Shown: positions 42,806 to 51,885, counted from the stretch's first letter. The stretch is 64,000 nt of DNA from Nocardioides nitrophenolicus (GCF_016907515.1 NZ_JAFBBY010000001.1:4216001-4280000), one strand, 5' to 3'. Numbers and translations are program-made. The notes: generated by a model from the letters alone, not told the origin.

Positions 42806-43986
42806 TTCCCGAGTGCTCGCGAGGCGGCCGAGGAGTGCCGCCGCCTCCGGTTGGTGCCGATCGGGGTGGTGGGCCGGTTGTCGGTGGACCACTGGGTGAT
42901 CCACTCGTCCATCGCCAGCCAGGTGGTGGTCCGGGCCGCGCGACCGGTCAGCATGCCGAGGTGACCGCCGGGCACCACCTCGAAGCGCACCTCCGGCGAC
43001 TTGGTCAGCAGGGGTACGACGGCCCGCACCGCGGGCACCGGGGCGATGCCGTCGGTCGCGCCCCCGAACACCAGCACGGGGACGGTGATCTCGCCGAGGT
43101 CGATGGTGCGGTCGTCGAGCTCGAAGGTACCGCTGGCGAGCTGGTTGCCCTTGGCGAAGCGGTGGTAGAGCTGGCCGAAGGTGCGGCCGGGGTAGGCGAT
43201 CATGTTGGCGGTGAAGTGGTCGACCGCCTCGACCTGCGCGAGGAACTCGCGGTCGTCGACATGGGTCGCCAGCGCGATCGGCTTGGTGACCAGCTTCTGG
43301 AAGGCGGTGAGCTGGAAGGCCCACTTCACCAGGGGCTTCGGCGCCCCGCCCAGCATCTGGTAGCCCTTGGTGATCGGGCCGTTGCCGTTGAACAGGTTGA
43401 GCAGCGGCCGGAAGGGCGCCAGGAGCGGCACCAGCGAGATGTCGATCGGCGAGCCGACCACGCTCAGCGACGCGACGGGCAGGTCGCCGGAGCGCTGGTC
43501 GGCGAGGGTGAGCAGCGAGAAGATGCCGCCCAGGGACCAGCCGATGACGTGCACGGGACGGCCGCCGGCGTGCGCCGAGACCTCCCGGATCGCGGTCGGC
43601 ACGACCTCGTCGACCCAGTGCTCCATGCCGAGGTTGCGGTCGCGGAAGGAGACCTCGCCGTACTCCACGAGATAGGTCGGCCGGCCCTCGGTGACGAAGT
43701 GCTCGACCAGCGAGCAGCCGCGGCGCAGGTCGTAGCAGCTCGACGGCGCGGCGAGCGGGGTCACCAGCAGCACCGGGTCGCCGTGCTCCTGGACGTGGCC
43801 CGAGGGTCGGTAGTGGTAGACCTCGCGCAGGGTGCCGTCGTCGATCAGCGTGCGCGGCATCGGGCGCAGGTCGGCCACCCCGCCGTAGAGCAGCTTGTGG
43901 GCGACATTGCTCGCGGCAGCGACGACCTGGTCCGGGGCGGGGAGCAGGCCGGCGCCCGGAACCGAGCGCAGGGGCACCAGATCCAT
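42802..43986 (-). CDS. PHA-synthase-like alpha/beta hydrolase with Ser nucleophile
   Basis: 394 aa. Overall similarity is to the PhaC/PhaE-type alpha/beta hydrolases (LLVTPLAAPSSCYDLRRGCS; YLVEYGEVSFRDRNLGMEHW). The nucleophile elbow is GWSLGG, so serine replaces the Cys of true PHA synthases. Asp in VFGGATDGIAPV and His in VVPGGHLGML complete the triad. It may be an esterase or a divergent acyltransferase rather than a polymerising synthase. First gene of the operon with the MFS carrier and PLP enzyme. The tail is basic (NRRRRHSSAASRALGK). Confidence 0.8.
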   Translation of the reverse strand: MDLVPLRSVPGAGLLPAPDQVVAAASNVAHKLLYGGVADLRPMPRTLIDDGTLREVYHYRPSGHVQEHGDPVLLVTPLAAPSSCYDLRRGCSLVEHFVTEGRPTYLVEYGEVSFRDRNLGMEHWVDEVVPTAIREVSAHAGGRPVHVIGWSLGGIFSLLTLADQRSGDLPVASLSVVGSPIDISLVPLLAPFRPLLNLFNGNGPITKGYQMLGGAPKPLVKWAFQLTAFQKLVTKPIALATHVDDREFLAQVEAVDHFTANMIAYPGRTFGQLYHRFAKGNQLASGTFELDDRTIDLGEITVPVLVFGGATDGIAPVPAVRAVVPLLTKSPEVRFEVVPGGHLGMLTGRAARTTTWLAMDEWITQWSTDNRPTTPIGTNRRRRHSSAASRALGK

Positions 43987-44015
43987 GGCCGAACGCTACC
44001 GCGCGGTAGCCGGGT

Positions 44016-45440
44016 TCAGGAGCGGGTCGCCGGACGTACCGACTTGGTGTGGCTGTGGCTCTCGTCCTCGAGCTCGGTCATGAAGCTGTCGGCCCACGCC
44101 TTCACGTCGTGCTGCGCGATCTGACGGCGCATCGCCTTCATCCGGCGGGTGAGCTCCTTGGGCTCGGCCGCGTAGGCCTCGAGCAGCGCTGCCTTCATGC
44201 CGTTCATGTCGTAGGGGTTGACCAGCCAGGCCTGGCGCAGCTCGTCGGCCGCGCCGGCGAACTCCGAGAGCACCAGGGCGCCGTCGTCGTCGATGCGGCA
44301 CGCGACGTACTCCTTGGCCACCAGGTTCATCCCGTCGCGGTAGGGCGTGACGACCATGATGTCGGCGGCCCGGTAGAGCGCGGCCATCTCCTCGCGGGGG
44401 TACGACGTGTGCAGGTAGCTCACCGCCGGGCGGCCGATCCGGCCGAGGTCGCCGTTGATCCGGCCGACGAGCAGCTCGATGTCGTCGCGCAGGTTGCGGT
44501 AGTGCTCCACGCGCTCGCGGGAGGGGACCGCGACCTGGACGAAGACCGCGTCGTCGACGGTGAGCGCGCCGTCGCGGATCAGCTCGCCGAAGGCACGCAG
44601 CCGGGCGTGGATGCCCTTGGTGTAGTCGAGGCGGTCGATGCCGAGGAAGATCTTGCGCGGGTTGCCGAGCGCGTCGCGGATCGCGTCCGCGCGCTCGGCG
44701 ACGGCCTCGGAGCGGGCCAGCTCCTCGAAGCCGGCGGCGTCGATGGAGATCGGGAACGCGGCGGCGCGCACGGTGCGGCCGTCGGGCAGGTAGACGAGGT
44801 CGCGGTGCGTCTTGTGGCCGACCCGCTGGCGGACCAGGCGGATGAAGTTCTGTGCCGCGCCGGGCAGCTGGAAGCCGACCAGGTCGGCGCCGAGCAGGCC
44901 CTCGAGGATCTGGCGGCGCCACGGCAGCTGCTGGAACAGCTCGGCGGGCGGGAACGGGATGTGGAGGTAGAAGCCGATGCGCAGGTCCGGGCGCAGCTCG
45001 CGGAGCATCTGCGGCACCAGCTGCAGCTGGTAGTCGTGCACCCACACCGTGGCGCCGTCGTTGGCGAGCTCGGCGGTGCGCTCGGCGAAGCGCCGGTTGA
45101 CCTTGACGTAGGTGTCCCACCACTCGCGGTGGAACTCCGGCTTCGCGACCACGTCGTGGTACAGCGGCCACAGGGTGCCGTTGGAGAAGCCCTCGTAGTG
45201 CTCCTCGATCTCCTCCGCGGACATCGCGAGCGGGACCAGGTCGAGGCCGTCGACCTTGAACGGCTTGAACTTCTGGGTGCCGCCCGGCCAGCCCACCCAG
45301 ACTCCGTCGTGGGCGCGCATCACCGGCTCGATCGCCGAGACCAGGCCACCGGGAGAGCGGCGCCAGCGGGCCTTCCCGGCGTGGTCGGTGACGCGGTCGA
45401 CGGGAAGGCGGTTGGCGACGATCACGAGGTCATGGCCCAC
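44016..45440 (-). CDS. otsA: Trehalose-6-phosphate synthase
   Basis: 474 aa, GT20 family, making trehalose-6-phosphate from a nucleotide-activated glucose and glucose-6-phosphate. Hallmarks are [10 protein letters not shown] with the N-terminal [53 protein letters not shown] and [13 protein letters not shown]. The phosphatase gene otsB is 4.1 kb away on the other strand, separated by a two-component system and three other genes. The pair makes trehalose for osmotic and desiccation protection. Confidence 0.95.
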   Translation of the reverse strand: MGHDLVIVANRLPVDRVTDHAGKARWRRSPGGLVSAIEPVMRAHDGVWVGWPGGTQKFKPFKVDGLDLVPLAMSAEEIEEHYEGFSNGTLWPLYHDVVAKPEFHREWWDTYVKVNRRFAERTAELANDGATVWVHDYQLQLVPQMLRELRPDLRIGFYLHIPFPPAELFQQLPWRRQILEGLLGADLVGFQLPGAAQNFIRLVRQRVGHKTHRDLVYLPDGRTVRAAAFPISIDAAGFEELARSEAVAERADAIRDALGNPRKIFLGIDRLDYTKGIHARLRAFGELIRDGALTVDDAVFVQVAVPSRERVEHYRNLRDDIELLVGRINGDLGRIGRPAVSYLHTSYPREEMAALYRAADIMVVTPYRDGMNLVAKEYVACRIDDDGALVLSEFAGAADELRQAWLVNPYDMNGMKAALLEAYAAEPKELTRRMKAMRRQIAQHDVKAWADSFMTELEDESHSHTKSVRPATRS

Positions 45441-45464
45441 GTGGTCACCCTAGTGGGACGGAGG

Positions 45465-45484
45465 TTGTCGGGCTGGCCCGACAA
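45465..45484. promoter_or_regulatory. Palindrome with 9-bp arms between otsA and a two-component operon
   Basis: TTGTCGGGC (45465-45473) and GCCCGACAA (45476-45484) are perfect arms around TG, in the 100 bp divergent gap. It may be a shared operator for otsA and the kinase operon. Confidence 0.4.
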
Positions 45485-45540
45485 GCGGTGTCGCGCTGGC
45501 AGGATGTTGCCGACGACCTCCCCGGAACGATGCTGGACCC

Positions 45541-46821
45541 ATGACCGACGCCCTGGTGACGAGCCCGCCCGCGCCCCGCCCCGCGATGCGGTGGCTGCGC
45601 GACACCGGCTATGCCCTCGCGGCGCTGCCGGTGGCCCTGGTCGCGCTCGTCGTGGTGATCGCGCTGGTGGCGTCCGGGCTCGGGCTGTCGGTGGTGGTCG
45701 GCGGCGTGTTCGTGCTCGTCGTGGGCGTGTACGCCGCCCGCGGCTTCGCCCACGTCGAGCGGCGCCGCCTCGCCGCGCTGTCCGGCCGGGCGGTGCCGGA
45801 GCCGGCGTACCTGCGCGCGCGGGCCGGCGACGGCTTCTGGCGCCGCTCGCTCACGCCGCTGCGCGATCCGCAGTCGTGGCTGGACGTGGTGTGGTCGCTG
45901 GTCGGCTGGATCACCGCGGTCGTGTCCTTCTGCGTGGCGATCACCTGGTGGGCGACGGCGCTCGGCGGGCTGAGCTACTGGTTCTGGGAGCGCTTCATCC
46001 CGCGCGACGGCAGCGACGCGCAGAGCCTGGCCGACCTGATCGGGCTCGGCGAGAGCCGGACCGCCGACGTGGGGCTGGTCTCCTCGATCGGCGTCGCCGC
46101 CCTGGTCACGCTGCCGTTCGCGCTGAGGTTCGCCGCCGTGGTGCACGCCAGCCTGGCGTCGGTGCTGCTGACCAGCCGGGCCGAGCTGCAGGGCCGGGTC
46201 GCCCGGGTCGAGGAGAGCCGCGAGTCCGCGCACCGGGCCGAGGCCGACTCGCTGCGCCGGCTGGAGCGCGACATCCACGACGGCCCGCAGCAGCGGCTGA
46301 TCCGGCTCGGCATGGACCTCGGCCGGGCCCGGGTGCAGCTCGCCCAGGACCCGGCGACCGCGGCCCGCACCCTGGACGCCGCCGTGGCCCAGACCCGGGA
46401 GGCGGTCGAGGAGCTGCGCGCGCTGTCCCGCGGGATCGCGCCGCCGCTGCTGGTCGACCGCGGCCTGGCCGCCGCGGTGGGAGAGATGGCTGACGGCCAG
46501 CCGATCCCGGTGCGGGTGACGGCCGACCTGCCGCCCGAGCTGCCGCTCGCGGTCGAGACGGCCGCCTACTTCGTGGCCGCCGAGGCGCTGACCAATGTCG
46601 TCAAGCACAGCGGCGCCGACCGCGCCGACGTCGCCCTGGAGGCGGTCGGCGGGCGGCTGCGGGTCACCGTCGTCGACAACGGGCGCGGCGGGGCGGCCGC
46701 CGTACCGGGGCACGGGCTGGCGGGCCTGCGCGAGCGCCTGGCCGGGGTCGACGGCGCCCTCGTCGTGGTCTCCCCGCAGGGTGGCCCGACCCGGCTGCGC
46801 GCGGAGGTGCCGTTGAGGTGA
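45541..46821 (+). CDS. Sensor histidine kinase, HisKA_3 family
   Basis: 426 aa. It has an N-terminal sensor-like region with four to five membrane helices (ALPVALVALVVVIALVAS; VVVGGVFVLVVGVYAA; VVWSLVGWITAVVSFCVAI; ALVTLPFALRFAAVVHAS). The dimerisation/H-box is LRRLERDIHDGPQQRLIRL (His about 247) and the ATPase domain contains AAEALTNVVKHSGAD and VDNGRGG. The D-box reads VDNGRGG without the usual DDG. The stop overlaps the GTG of its response regulator (GTGA). The signal is unknown. Confidence 0.9.
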   Translation: MTDALVTSPPAPRPAMRWLRDTGYALAALPVALVALVVVIALVASGLGLSVVVGGVFVLVVGVYAARGFAHVERRRLAALSGRAVPEPAYLRARAGDGFWRRSLTPLRDPQSWLDVVWSLVGWITAVVSFCVAITWWATALGGLSYWFWERFIPRDGSDAQSLADLIGLGESRTADVGLVSSIGVAALVTLPFALRFAAVVHASLASVLLTSRAELQGRVARVEESRESAHRAEADSLRRLERDIHDGPQQRLIRLGMDLGRARVQLAQDPATAARTLDAAVAQTREAVEELRALSRGIAPPLLVDRGLAAAVGEMADGQPIPVRVTADLPPELPLAVETAAYFVAAEALTNVVKHSGADRADVALEAVGGRLRVTVVDNGRGGAAAVPGHGLAGLRERLAGVDGALVVVSPQGGPTRLRAEVPLR

Positions 46822-47477
46822 GGATCGTGGTCGCCGATGACTCCGTGCTGCTGCGCGAGGGGCTGCAGCTGCTCCTCGCGGAGGCCGGCCACGACGTGGT
46901 CGCCGCCGTCGGCGACGGCCCGGCCCTGGTCGACGCGGTGCTCGCGCACCGCCCGGACCTCGCCATCGTCGACGTCCGGATGCCGCCCAGCCACACCGAC
47001 GAGGGCCTGCGCGCCGCGGTGGCCTGCCGGCGCTCCTGGCCGGGGGCGCGGGTGCTGGTGCTGTCGCAGTACGTCGTGGCGTCGTACGCCGACGAGCTGC
47101 TCGCCACGGGGGAGGGCGGCGTCGGCTACCTGCTCAAGGACCGGGTGAGCGAGGTCGGCGAGTTCCTCGACGCCCTGGTGAGCGTGGCCGACGGCGGGAC
47201 CGTGCTCGACCCGATGGTGGTCAAGCACCTGATGGGCCGCCGAAGCGATCCCCTCGGCGCGCTGACCCCGCGCGAGCGGGAGGTGCTGGCGCTGATGGCC
47301 GAGGGCCGGTCGAACGCCGCCGTCGCCGACGCGCTGGTCGTCTCGCTGGCCGCGGTCGAGAAGCACACCCAGCGGATCTTCGCGAAGCTCGGGCTCAGCC
47401 CCGACGACGACCAGTCGCACCGGCGGGTGCTGGCGGTGGTCCGCTTCCTGCGCGCCGACGCTCAGTCGTCCGGGTAG
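46818..47477 (+). CDS. NarL/LuxR-family response regulator
   Basis: 219 aa. Receiver with DD at 7-8, phospho-acceptor Asp52 (LAIVDVRMPP), Ser in VLVLSQYV and Lys in GYLLKDRV; LuxR-type HTH at about 150-210 (LTPREREVLALMAEGRSNAA, VSLAAVEKHTQRIFAKLGL). GTG start overlapping the kinase stop. The last 16 bp overlap the 3' end of the convergent Gfo/Idh/MocA gene. Confidence 0.92.
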   Translation: MRIVVADDSVLLREGLQLLLAEAGHDVVAAVGDGPALVDAVLAHRPDLAIVDVRMPPSHTDEGLRAAVACRRSWPGARVLVLSQYVVASYADELLATGEGGVGYLLKDRVSEVGEFLDALVSVADGGTVLDPMVVKHLMGRRSDPLGALTPREREVLALMAEGRSNAAVADALVVSLAAVEKHTQRIFAKLGLSPDDDQSHRRVLAVVRFLRADAQSSG

Positions 47478-48472
47478 CGGATCCCCAGGTCGGCCCGCAG
47501 CGCGTCCAGCTGGCGCAGGACGGTGAGGGTCTGGGCGTGGGGGACGAGCGGGCTCTCGCGCAGTCCGGCGCGCACGCACCGCTCCACCTCCGCGATCTCG
47601 TTGCCGTACCCGCGCCCGACCACCGGCTCCTCCCCGGTCAGCACGACCCGCTGGTCGGGCCGCCCGACCGGCGTGAACACCGCCGCGGTGGGATGGTGGA
47701 AGTCGCCCTCGAGCTCGATCCGGCCGAGGTCCGTGGCGAGCGCCGCGGCCCGGGAGGACCACGAGGTCATCGAGGCGTGCAGGCTGGCGATCGCGCCACC
47801 CGGATAGCGCCCCGCGATCGCGAGGTCGAGGTCGACGCCGCCGTCGGTGACGACGCCGACCGCGCGCAGCTCCTCGGCCTCGCCGAGCAGCAGGTGGGCG
47901 AGGGTCAGTGGATAGACGCCCATGTCGAGCAGCGCCCCGCCGCCCAGCTCGGGGGCGAGCAGGCGGTCGGTCGGGGGAGCGTCGACCCGGAAGCCCAGCT
48001 CCGCGGCCAGGTGGCGCGGCGTACCGAACCGACCGCTGGCCAGCTCACGGCGCAGCTGCCGGATCACCGGGTGGCACGCCGTCCACATCGCCTCCATCAG
48101 GAAGCGGTCGTGCTCGCGCGCCAGCCGGACCAGCTCCTCGGCGTCGGAGGCGCGCAGGGTCAGCGGCTTCTCGCAGAGCACGTGCTTGCCGGCCCGGAAG
48201 GCGGCGCGGGAGCCGTCGAGATGGAGGGAGTGCGGGGTCGCGACGTAGACCACGTCGACCGCGGGGTCGGCCACGAGCGCCGCGTAGTCGCCGTGGGCGC
48301 GGGTGCGCCCGTCGCCGTACGCCTCGGCGAAGGCGCGGGCGGACGTCTCGCTCCGCGAGCCCACGGCGGCCAGCCGGGAGCCGGGGACCAGGGCGAGGTC
48401 GGTGGCGAAGGAGCGCGCGATCTTCCCGGTGGCGAGGATGCCCCAGCCGAGGGGATCCGGGGTGCCGGTCAT
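47462..48472 (-). CDS. Gfo/Idh/MocA-family oxidoreductase
   Basis: 336 aa. N-terminal Rossmann domain WGILATGKIARSFATDL with the conserved VDVVYVATPHSLH and CEKPLT (Lys about 98 of the EKP motif), then the C-terminal alpha/beta domain with GGGALLDMGVYPLTLAHLLL. NAD(P)-dependent sugar or dihydrodiol dehydrogenase; the dihydrodiol-dehydrogenase-like subgroup fits best, but the substrate is unknown. TAGGGT at 48479-48484 lies 6 nt before the ATG, suggesting a leaderless monocistronic mRNA. Confidence 0.9.
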   Translation of the reverse strand: MTGTPDPLGWGILATGKIARSFATDLALVPGSRLAAVGSRSETSARAFAEAYGDGRTRAHGDYAALVADPAVDVVYVATPHSLHLDGSRAAFRAGKHVLCEKPLTLRASDAEELVRLAREHDRFLMEAMWTACHPVIRQLRRELASGRFGTPRHLAAELGFRVDAPPTDRLLAPELGGGALLDMGVYPLTLAHLLLGEAEELRAVGVVTDGGVDLDLAIAGRYPGGAIASLHASMTSWSSRAAALATDLGRIELEGDFHHPTAAVFTPVGRPDQRVVLTGEEPVVGRGYGNEIAEVERCVRAGLRESPLVPHAQTLTVLRQLDALRADLGIRYPDD

Positions 48473-48576
48473 GATCCGACCCTAGGGCGCGCAACGCCCG
48501 GCGCGGCCGAATGACATCGTTGTGATTCGCGGGTTACAGTACGAGTCAGCACATCTCTGACGCGTCGAGGAGACCT

Positions 48577-48879
48577 ATGACCGCCGAGCGCAAGACCCAG
48601 GAGAACGCCGCCGGCGCGGCCGATCCGGGTGGCCTCAGCGACCGCGATCGCGCCATCCTCGAGTTCGAGCGGCACTGGTGGAAGTACGCCGGCGCCAAGG
48701 AGAGCGCGGTGCGCGAGCAGTTCGACATGAGCGCGACCCGCTACTACCAGGTGCTCAACGCCCTGATCGACCGCCCCGAGGCCCTCGAGGCCGACCCGCT
48801 GCTCGTGCGCCGCCTGCGGCGGCTGCGCTCGCAGCGTCAGCGTCAGCGGTCCGCCCGGCGCCTGGGCTTCGAGATCTGA
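48577..48879 (+). CDS. DUF3263 protein
   Basis: 100 aa, an actinobacterial small protein family. The conserved core is LSDRDRAILEFERHWWKYAG, AVREQFDMSATRYYQVLNAL and DPLLVRRLRRLRSQRQRQ. The middle resembles a winged-helix/HTH segment, so DNA binding is possible. The basic C-terminus (QRSARRLGFEI) is typical. GAGGAGA lies before the ATG. It is 32 bp upstream of the LytR_C gene and probably cotranscribed with it. Confidence 0.9.
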   Translation: MTAERKTQENAAGAADPGGLSDRDRAILEFERHWWKYAGAKESAVREQFDMSATRYYQVLNALIDRPEALEADPLLVRRLRRLRSQRQRQRSARRLGFEI

Positions 48880-48911
48880 ACCCACCGAACCAGCTACCCG
48901 GAGAGGCGGCC

Positions 48912-49451
48912 ATGACCTTCCCCACCTGGCCCACTCGCACCCGAGACGAACGCGGCGCCGTCCTGCCCTCGCCCGTGGTGCTGCTCACCATCGTCGCGGT
49001 GGCCCTCGCGGCCATCGCCTTCGTCGCCACCCGCGGTGACGGCCCCGCGGAGCGCGACATCTCCGCCACCAAGGCCGCCGCCACCCCCACCGCGACCGCC
49101 GACCAGCCCAGCGACGCCCCCACCGAGCCGACCGACGCCGCCACCGAGAAGCCGGCGCCCCCGCCCGTCGTCCGCGGTGACCACGCGGTCGTCGTCTTCA
49201 ACAACACCCGCATCCGCGGCCTCGCCGGCCGGGTCTCGGAGAAGGTCAAGGCCGCCGGCTGGAAGGTCGCCGCCGCCGACAACTGGTACGGCACGGTTCC
49301 CGCGACCACCGTCTACTTCCCCAAGGGCAAGAAGGCCGTGGCCCAGCTCCTCGCGCTCGACCTCGGCATCGCCCGGGTGCTCCCGGCCGACACCGACAGC
49401 GACATGAGCGACACCAACATCACCGTCATCCTGACGGGCGAGCTCGATTGA
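48912..49451 (+). CDS. LytR C-terminal-domain membrane protein
   Basis: 179 aa. One membrane segment near the N-terminus (VVLLTIVAVALAAIAFVAT, about 24-42), a Thr/Ala/Pro-rich extracytoplasmic linker and a LytR_C domain (AVVVFNNTRIRGLAGRVSEK, TVYFPKGKKAVAQLLALDLG, SDTNITVILTGELD). Such proteins lack the LCP catalytic domain and are thought to act at the cell envelope. The ATG at 48912 follows GGAGAGGCG. DUF3263-LytR_C is a recurrent actinobacterial pair. Confidence 0.88.
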   Translation: MTFPTWPTRTRDERGAVLPSPVVLLTIVAVALAAIAFVATRGDGPAERDISATKAAATPTATADQPSDAPTEPTDAATEKPAPPPVVRGDHAVVVFNNTRIRGLAGRVSEKVKAAGWKVAAADNWYGTVPATTVYFPKGKKAVAQLLALDLGIARVLPADTDSDMSDTNITVILTGELD

Positions 49452-49508
49452 GCCGATAAGGCGAGCGTTCACCCACCCGTCATCCGCCGTCGCGGGTGAC
49501 GTGATGGG

Positions 49509-50369
49509 ATGGGGTGCGTGAGGTTCACCTCGGACTCCGGTCAGCAGCGCTACGACGCCCTGGTGCGCGTCGCGTCCCGGACCGTCGTCGGGCTGGACTT
49601 CGACGGCACCCTGTCGCCGATCGTCGACGACCCGGGCCGGGCGCACATCCACCCCGACGCGCCCGAGGTGCTGATGGAGCTGGCCGAGGAGGTCGCAGCG
49701 ATCGCGGTGATCACCGGCCGGCCGGCGCGTCAGGCGCTCGACCTCGGTGGCCTGGAGGAGGTCGGCGACGCCCTGGAGGCGGCCGGCAAGGAGCTGTTCG
49801 TGTTCGGGCAGTACGGCAACGAGCGCTGGAGCTCGGGCCAGCGCCGGATCCGGGGAGCCCGGCCGCCGCGGGGGCTGGCGACCTTCGAGCGGGACCTGCC
49901 GCGGGCGCTGCGGCGGGCCGACGCCAGCGATGCGTACGTCGAGGACAAGGGCCTCGCGGTCGCCGTCCACACCCGCCGGCTGCCCGACCCGGAGGGCGCC
50001 TTCGACCGGCTGCTGCCGCCGCTGCGCGAGCTCGCCGACCGGCACGGTCTGGTGCTGGAGCCGGGCAAGTCGGTGATCGAGGTGCGCTCGGCGGGCTCCC
50101 ACAAGGGTCTGGTGGTGCACCGGCTGGCCGCGGTGCTCGATGCGGAGGGCTTCCTGTTCGCGGGCGACGACCTCGGCGACGTCGAGGCGTTCGAGGCGGT
50201 CGAGGAGCTCGCCGAGCGTGGGGTGGCCGCGCTGCGGGTCTGCTCGGCGTCCGACGAGCAGAGCGCGCTGGTGACGCTCTCGGACGTGGTCGTCCACGGT
50301 CCCGAAGGCGTGCTCGAGCTGCTCCGGCGGCTCGCCACGGACGCGCGGGCGGCCCGTCGCACCCCCTGA
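49509..50369 (+). CDS. otsB: Trehalose-6-phosphate phosphatase
   Basis: 286 aa, HAD superfamily. Motif I is GLDFDGTLSPIV with two Asp residues, motif II AVITGRPARQ, the cap follows, motif III Lys is in PGKSVIEVRSAGSHKG and motif IV is FAGDDLGDVEAF. It dephosphorylates trehalose-6-phosphate from OtsA. The ATG at 49509 or the GTG at 49518 could be the start. It lies 57 bp after the LytR_C gene and directly before the SAM riboswitch. Confidence 0.93.
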   Translation: MGCVRFTSDSGQQRYDALVRVASRTVVGLDFDGTLSPIVDDPGRAHIHPDAPEVLMELAEEVAAIAVITGRPARQALDLGGLEEVGDALEAAGKELFVFGQYGNERWSSGQRRIRGARPPRGLATFERDLPRALRRADASDAYVEDKGLAVAVHTRRLPDPEGAFDRLLPPLRELADRHGLVLEPGKSVIEVRSAGSHKGLVVHRLAAVLDAEGFLFAGDDLGDVEAFEAVEELAERGVAALRVCSASDEQSALVTLSDVVVHGPEGVLELLRRLATDARAARRTP

Positions 50370-50449
50370 GTCTCACATTTCGGACGCCAGTCTCGACATC
50401 CGGGATCCCGATTGGGTGCCGGTGGTGGATCGCCCCTAGGCTGTGCGTG

Positions 50450-50589
50450 CTCATCCAGAGGGACTGAGGGAACGGCCCTGAGAAGTCCCGGCAACCGCCG
50501 CGAACTCCCGCCGACCACTGCTCGCAGAGGCCGACGTCGCGGAAACGGTGCCAAATCCGACCCGTGCGAGAGCCGCCGGGACAGATGAG
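50450..50589 (+). ncRNA. SAM-I (S-box) riboswitch
   Basis: Closing helix P1 is CTCATC (50450-50455) with GATGAG (50584-50589). P2 has GGGACT pairing with AGTCCC, interrupted by the kink-turn CTGA and the inner GGG-AACGG-CCC hairpin, followed by the invariant CGGCAACC. P3 closes with CCGCGA/TCGCGG, and the conserved GGTGCCAAATCC follows. The order and spacing match class I SAM riboswitches. TAGGCT at 50437-50442 is a plausible -10. The P1 3' strand directly abuts the AAGGAGG ribosome-binding site, pointing to translational control. Confidence 0.9.
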
Positions 50590-50601
50590 AAGGAGGAACC
50601 C

Positions 50602-51885
50602 ATGAGCGCCGTTGTGACCGAGGTCGAGACGACCGAGTCGAACCCGTCCGGGCTGCGCGAGGGCGCGTTCGGCAATGCCACCGCCCTGTCGTGTCGCGAG
50701 TGCGGCCACCAGGTCGCGCTGGGCCCGTTCTACGCCTGCCCGGAGTGCTTCGGGCCGCTGGAGATCTCCTACGACTTCCCGGCCGTCACCCGCGAGCAGA
50801 TCGAGGCCGGCCCCCGCAACATCTGGCGCTACAAGGCGCTGCTGCCCGTCCCCGACGACATCGAGACCAGCCCCAACACCGAGCCCGGCTTCACCCGCCT
50901 GCTCGAGGCGAGGAACCTGGCCGCCGAGCTCGGCATCGCCAAGCTCTGGGTCAAGGACGACTCCACCAACCCGACCAACTCCTTCAAGGATCGCGTCGTC
51001 GCCTGCGCGCTGAGCGCCGCCCGCGAGCTGGGCGCGACGACGTTCGCGTGCCCCTCGACCGGCAACCTCGCCAACGCGGTCGCGGCCGCCGGAGCCCGGG
51101 CCGGGATCAAGACCGTCGTCTTCATCCCCAGCAACCTCGAGACGCCCAAGCAGGTCAACTCCGCGATCTTCACCGAGAACCTGGTCGCCGTCGACGGCAA
51201 CTACGACGACGTCAACAAGCTCGCCTCCGAGATCGCCGGCGAGGAGGAGGGCTGGGCGTTCGTCAACGTCAACGTCCGTCCCTACTACGCCGAGGGCTCC
51301 AAGACCCTGGGCTACGAGATCGCCGAGCAGCTCGGCTGGCGGCTGCCCGACCAGGTCGTCATCCCGGTCGCGTCCGGCTCCCAGCTGACCAAGGTCGACA
51401 AGGCCTTCCAGGAGCTGATCAAGCTCGGCCTGGTCGAGGCCAAGGAGTACCGGATCTTCGGCGCCCAGGCCACCGGCTGCGGTCCGGTCGCGACGGCGTA
51501 CAAGGCCGGCACCGACGCGATCCGCCCGGTCAAGCCCGACACCATCGCCAAGAGCCTGGCCATCGGCAACCCCGCCGACGGCATCTACGTCCTCGACATC
51601 GCCCGTCGCACGGGCGGTGCGGTCGAGGAGGTCACCGACGAGGAGATCCGCGAGGGCATCGTGCTGCTGGCCCGCACCGAGGGGATCTTCACCGAGACCG
51701 CCGGCGGTACGACGACCGCGGTCACCAAGAAGCTCGTCGAGACCGGCCAGCTCGACCCGACCCTCGAGACCGTCATCATCAACACCGGCCACGGCCTGAA
51801 GACCCTCGACGCGGTCTCCGGCCAGGTCGGCGCCGCGGCCACCATCGCCCCGAGCTACAGGGCCTTCAAGGAGACCGGTCTCTGA
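50602..51885 (+). CDS. thrC: Threonine-synthase-family PLP enzyme under a SAM riboswitch (candidate O-phosphohomoserine-dependent homocysteine synthase)
   Basis: 427 aa. An N-terminal zinc-ribbon-like region has CRECG and CPECFG (about 32-55). The fold type II PLP core follows, with the PLP Lys in NPTNSFKDRVVACAL, CPSTGNLANAVAAAGARAG for phosphate/substrate binding, and VASGSQLTKVDKAFQ. By sequence it would be called threonine synthase. However, it is controlled by a SAM riboswitch and followed by a CysO-like sulfur carrier, which is illogical for threonine but right for methionine. I recall a described Streptomyces enzyme pair (MetM with sulfur carrier MetO) making homocysteine from O-phosphohomoserine; this pair fits that arrangement. 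Threonine synthase remains the conservative call. Confidence 0.88.
   Translation: MSAVVTEVETTESNPSGLREGAFGNATALSCRECGHQVALGPFYACPECFGPLEISYDFPAVTREQIEAGPRNIWRYKALLPVPDDIETSPNTEPGFTRLLEARNLAAELGIAKLWVKDDSTNPTNSFKDRVVACALSAARELGATTFACPSTGNLANAVAAAGARAGIKTVVFIPSNLETPKQVNSAIFTENLVAVDGNYDDVNKLASEIAGEEEGWAFVNVNVRPYYAEGSKTLGYEIAEQLGWRLPDQVVIPVASGSQLTKVDKAFQELIKLGLVEAKEYRIFGAQATGCGPVATAYKAGTDAIRPVKPDTIAKSLAIGNPADGIYVLDIARRTGGAVEEVTDEEIREGIVLLARTEGIFTETAGGTTTAVTKKLVETGQLDPTLETVIINTGHGLKTLDAVSGQVGAAATIAPSYRAFKETGL

Noticed and set aside
42802..43986. Genuine poly(3-hydroxyalkanoate) synthase
   Set aside because: The nucleophile is Ser (GWSLGG) instead of the required Cys, and no phasin or PhaA/PhaB gene is nearby.
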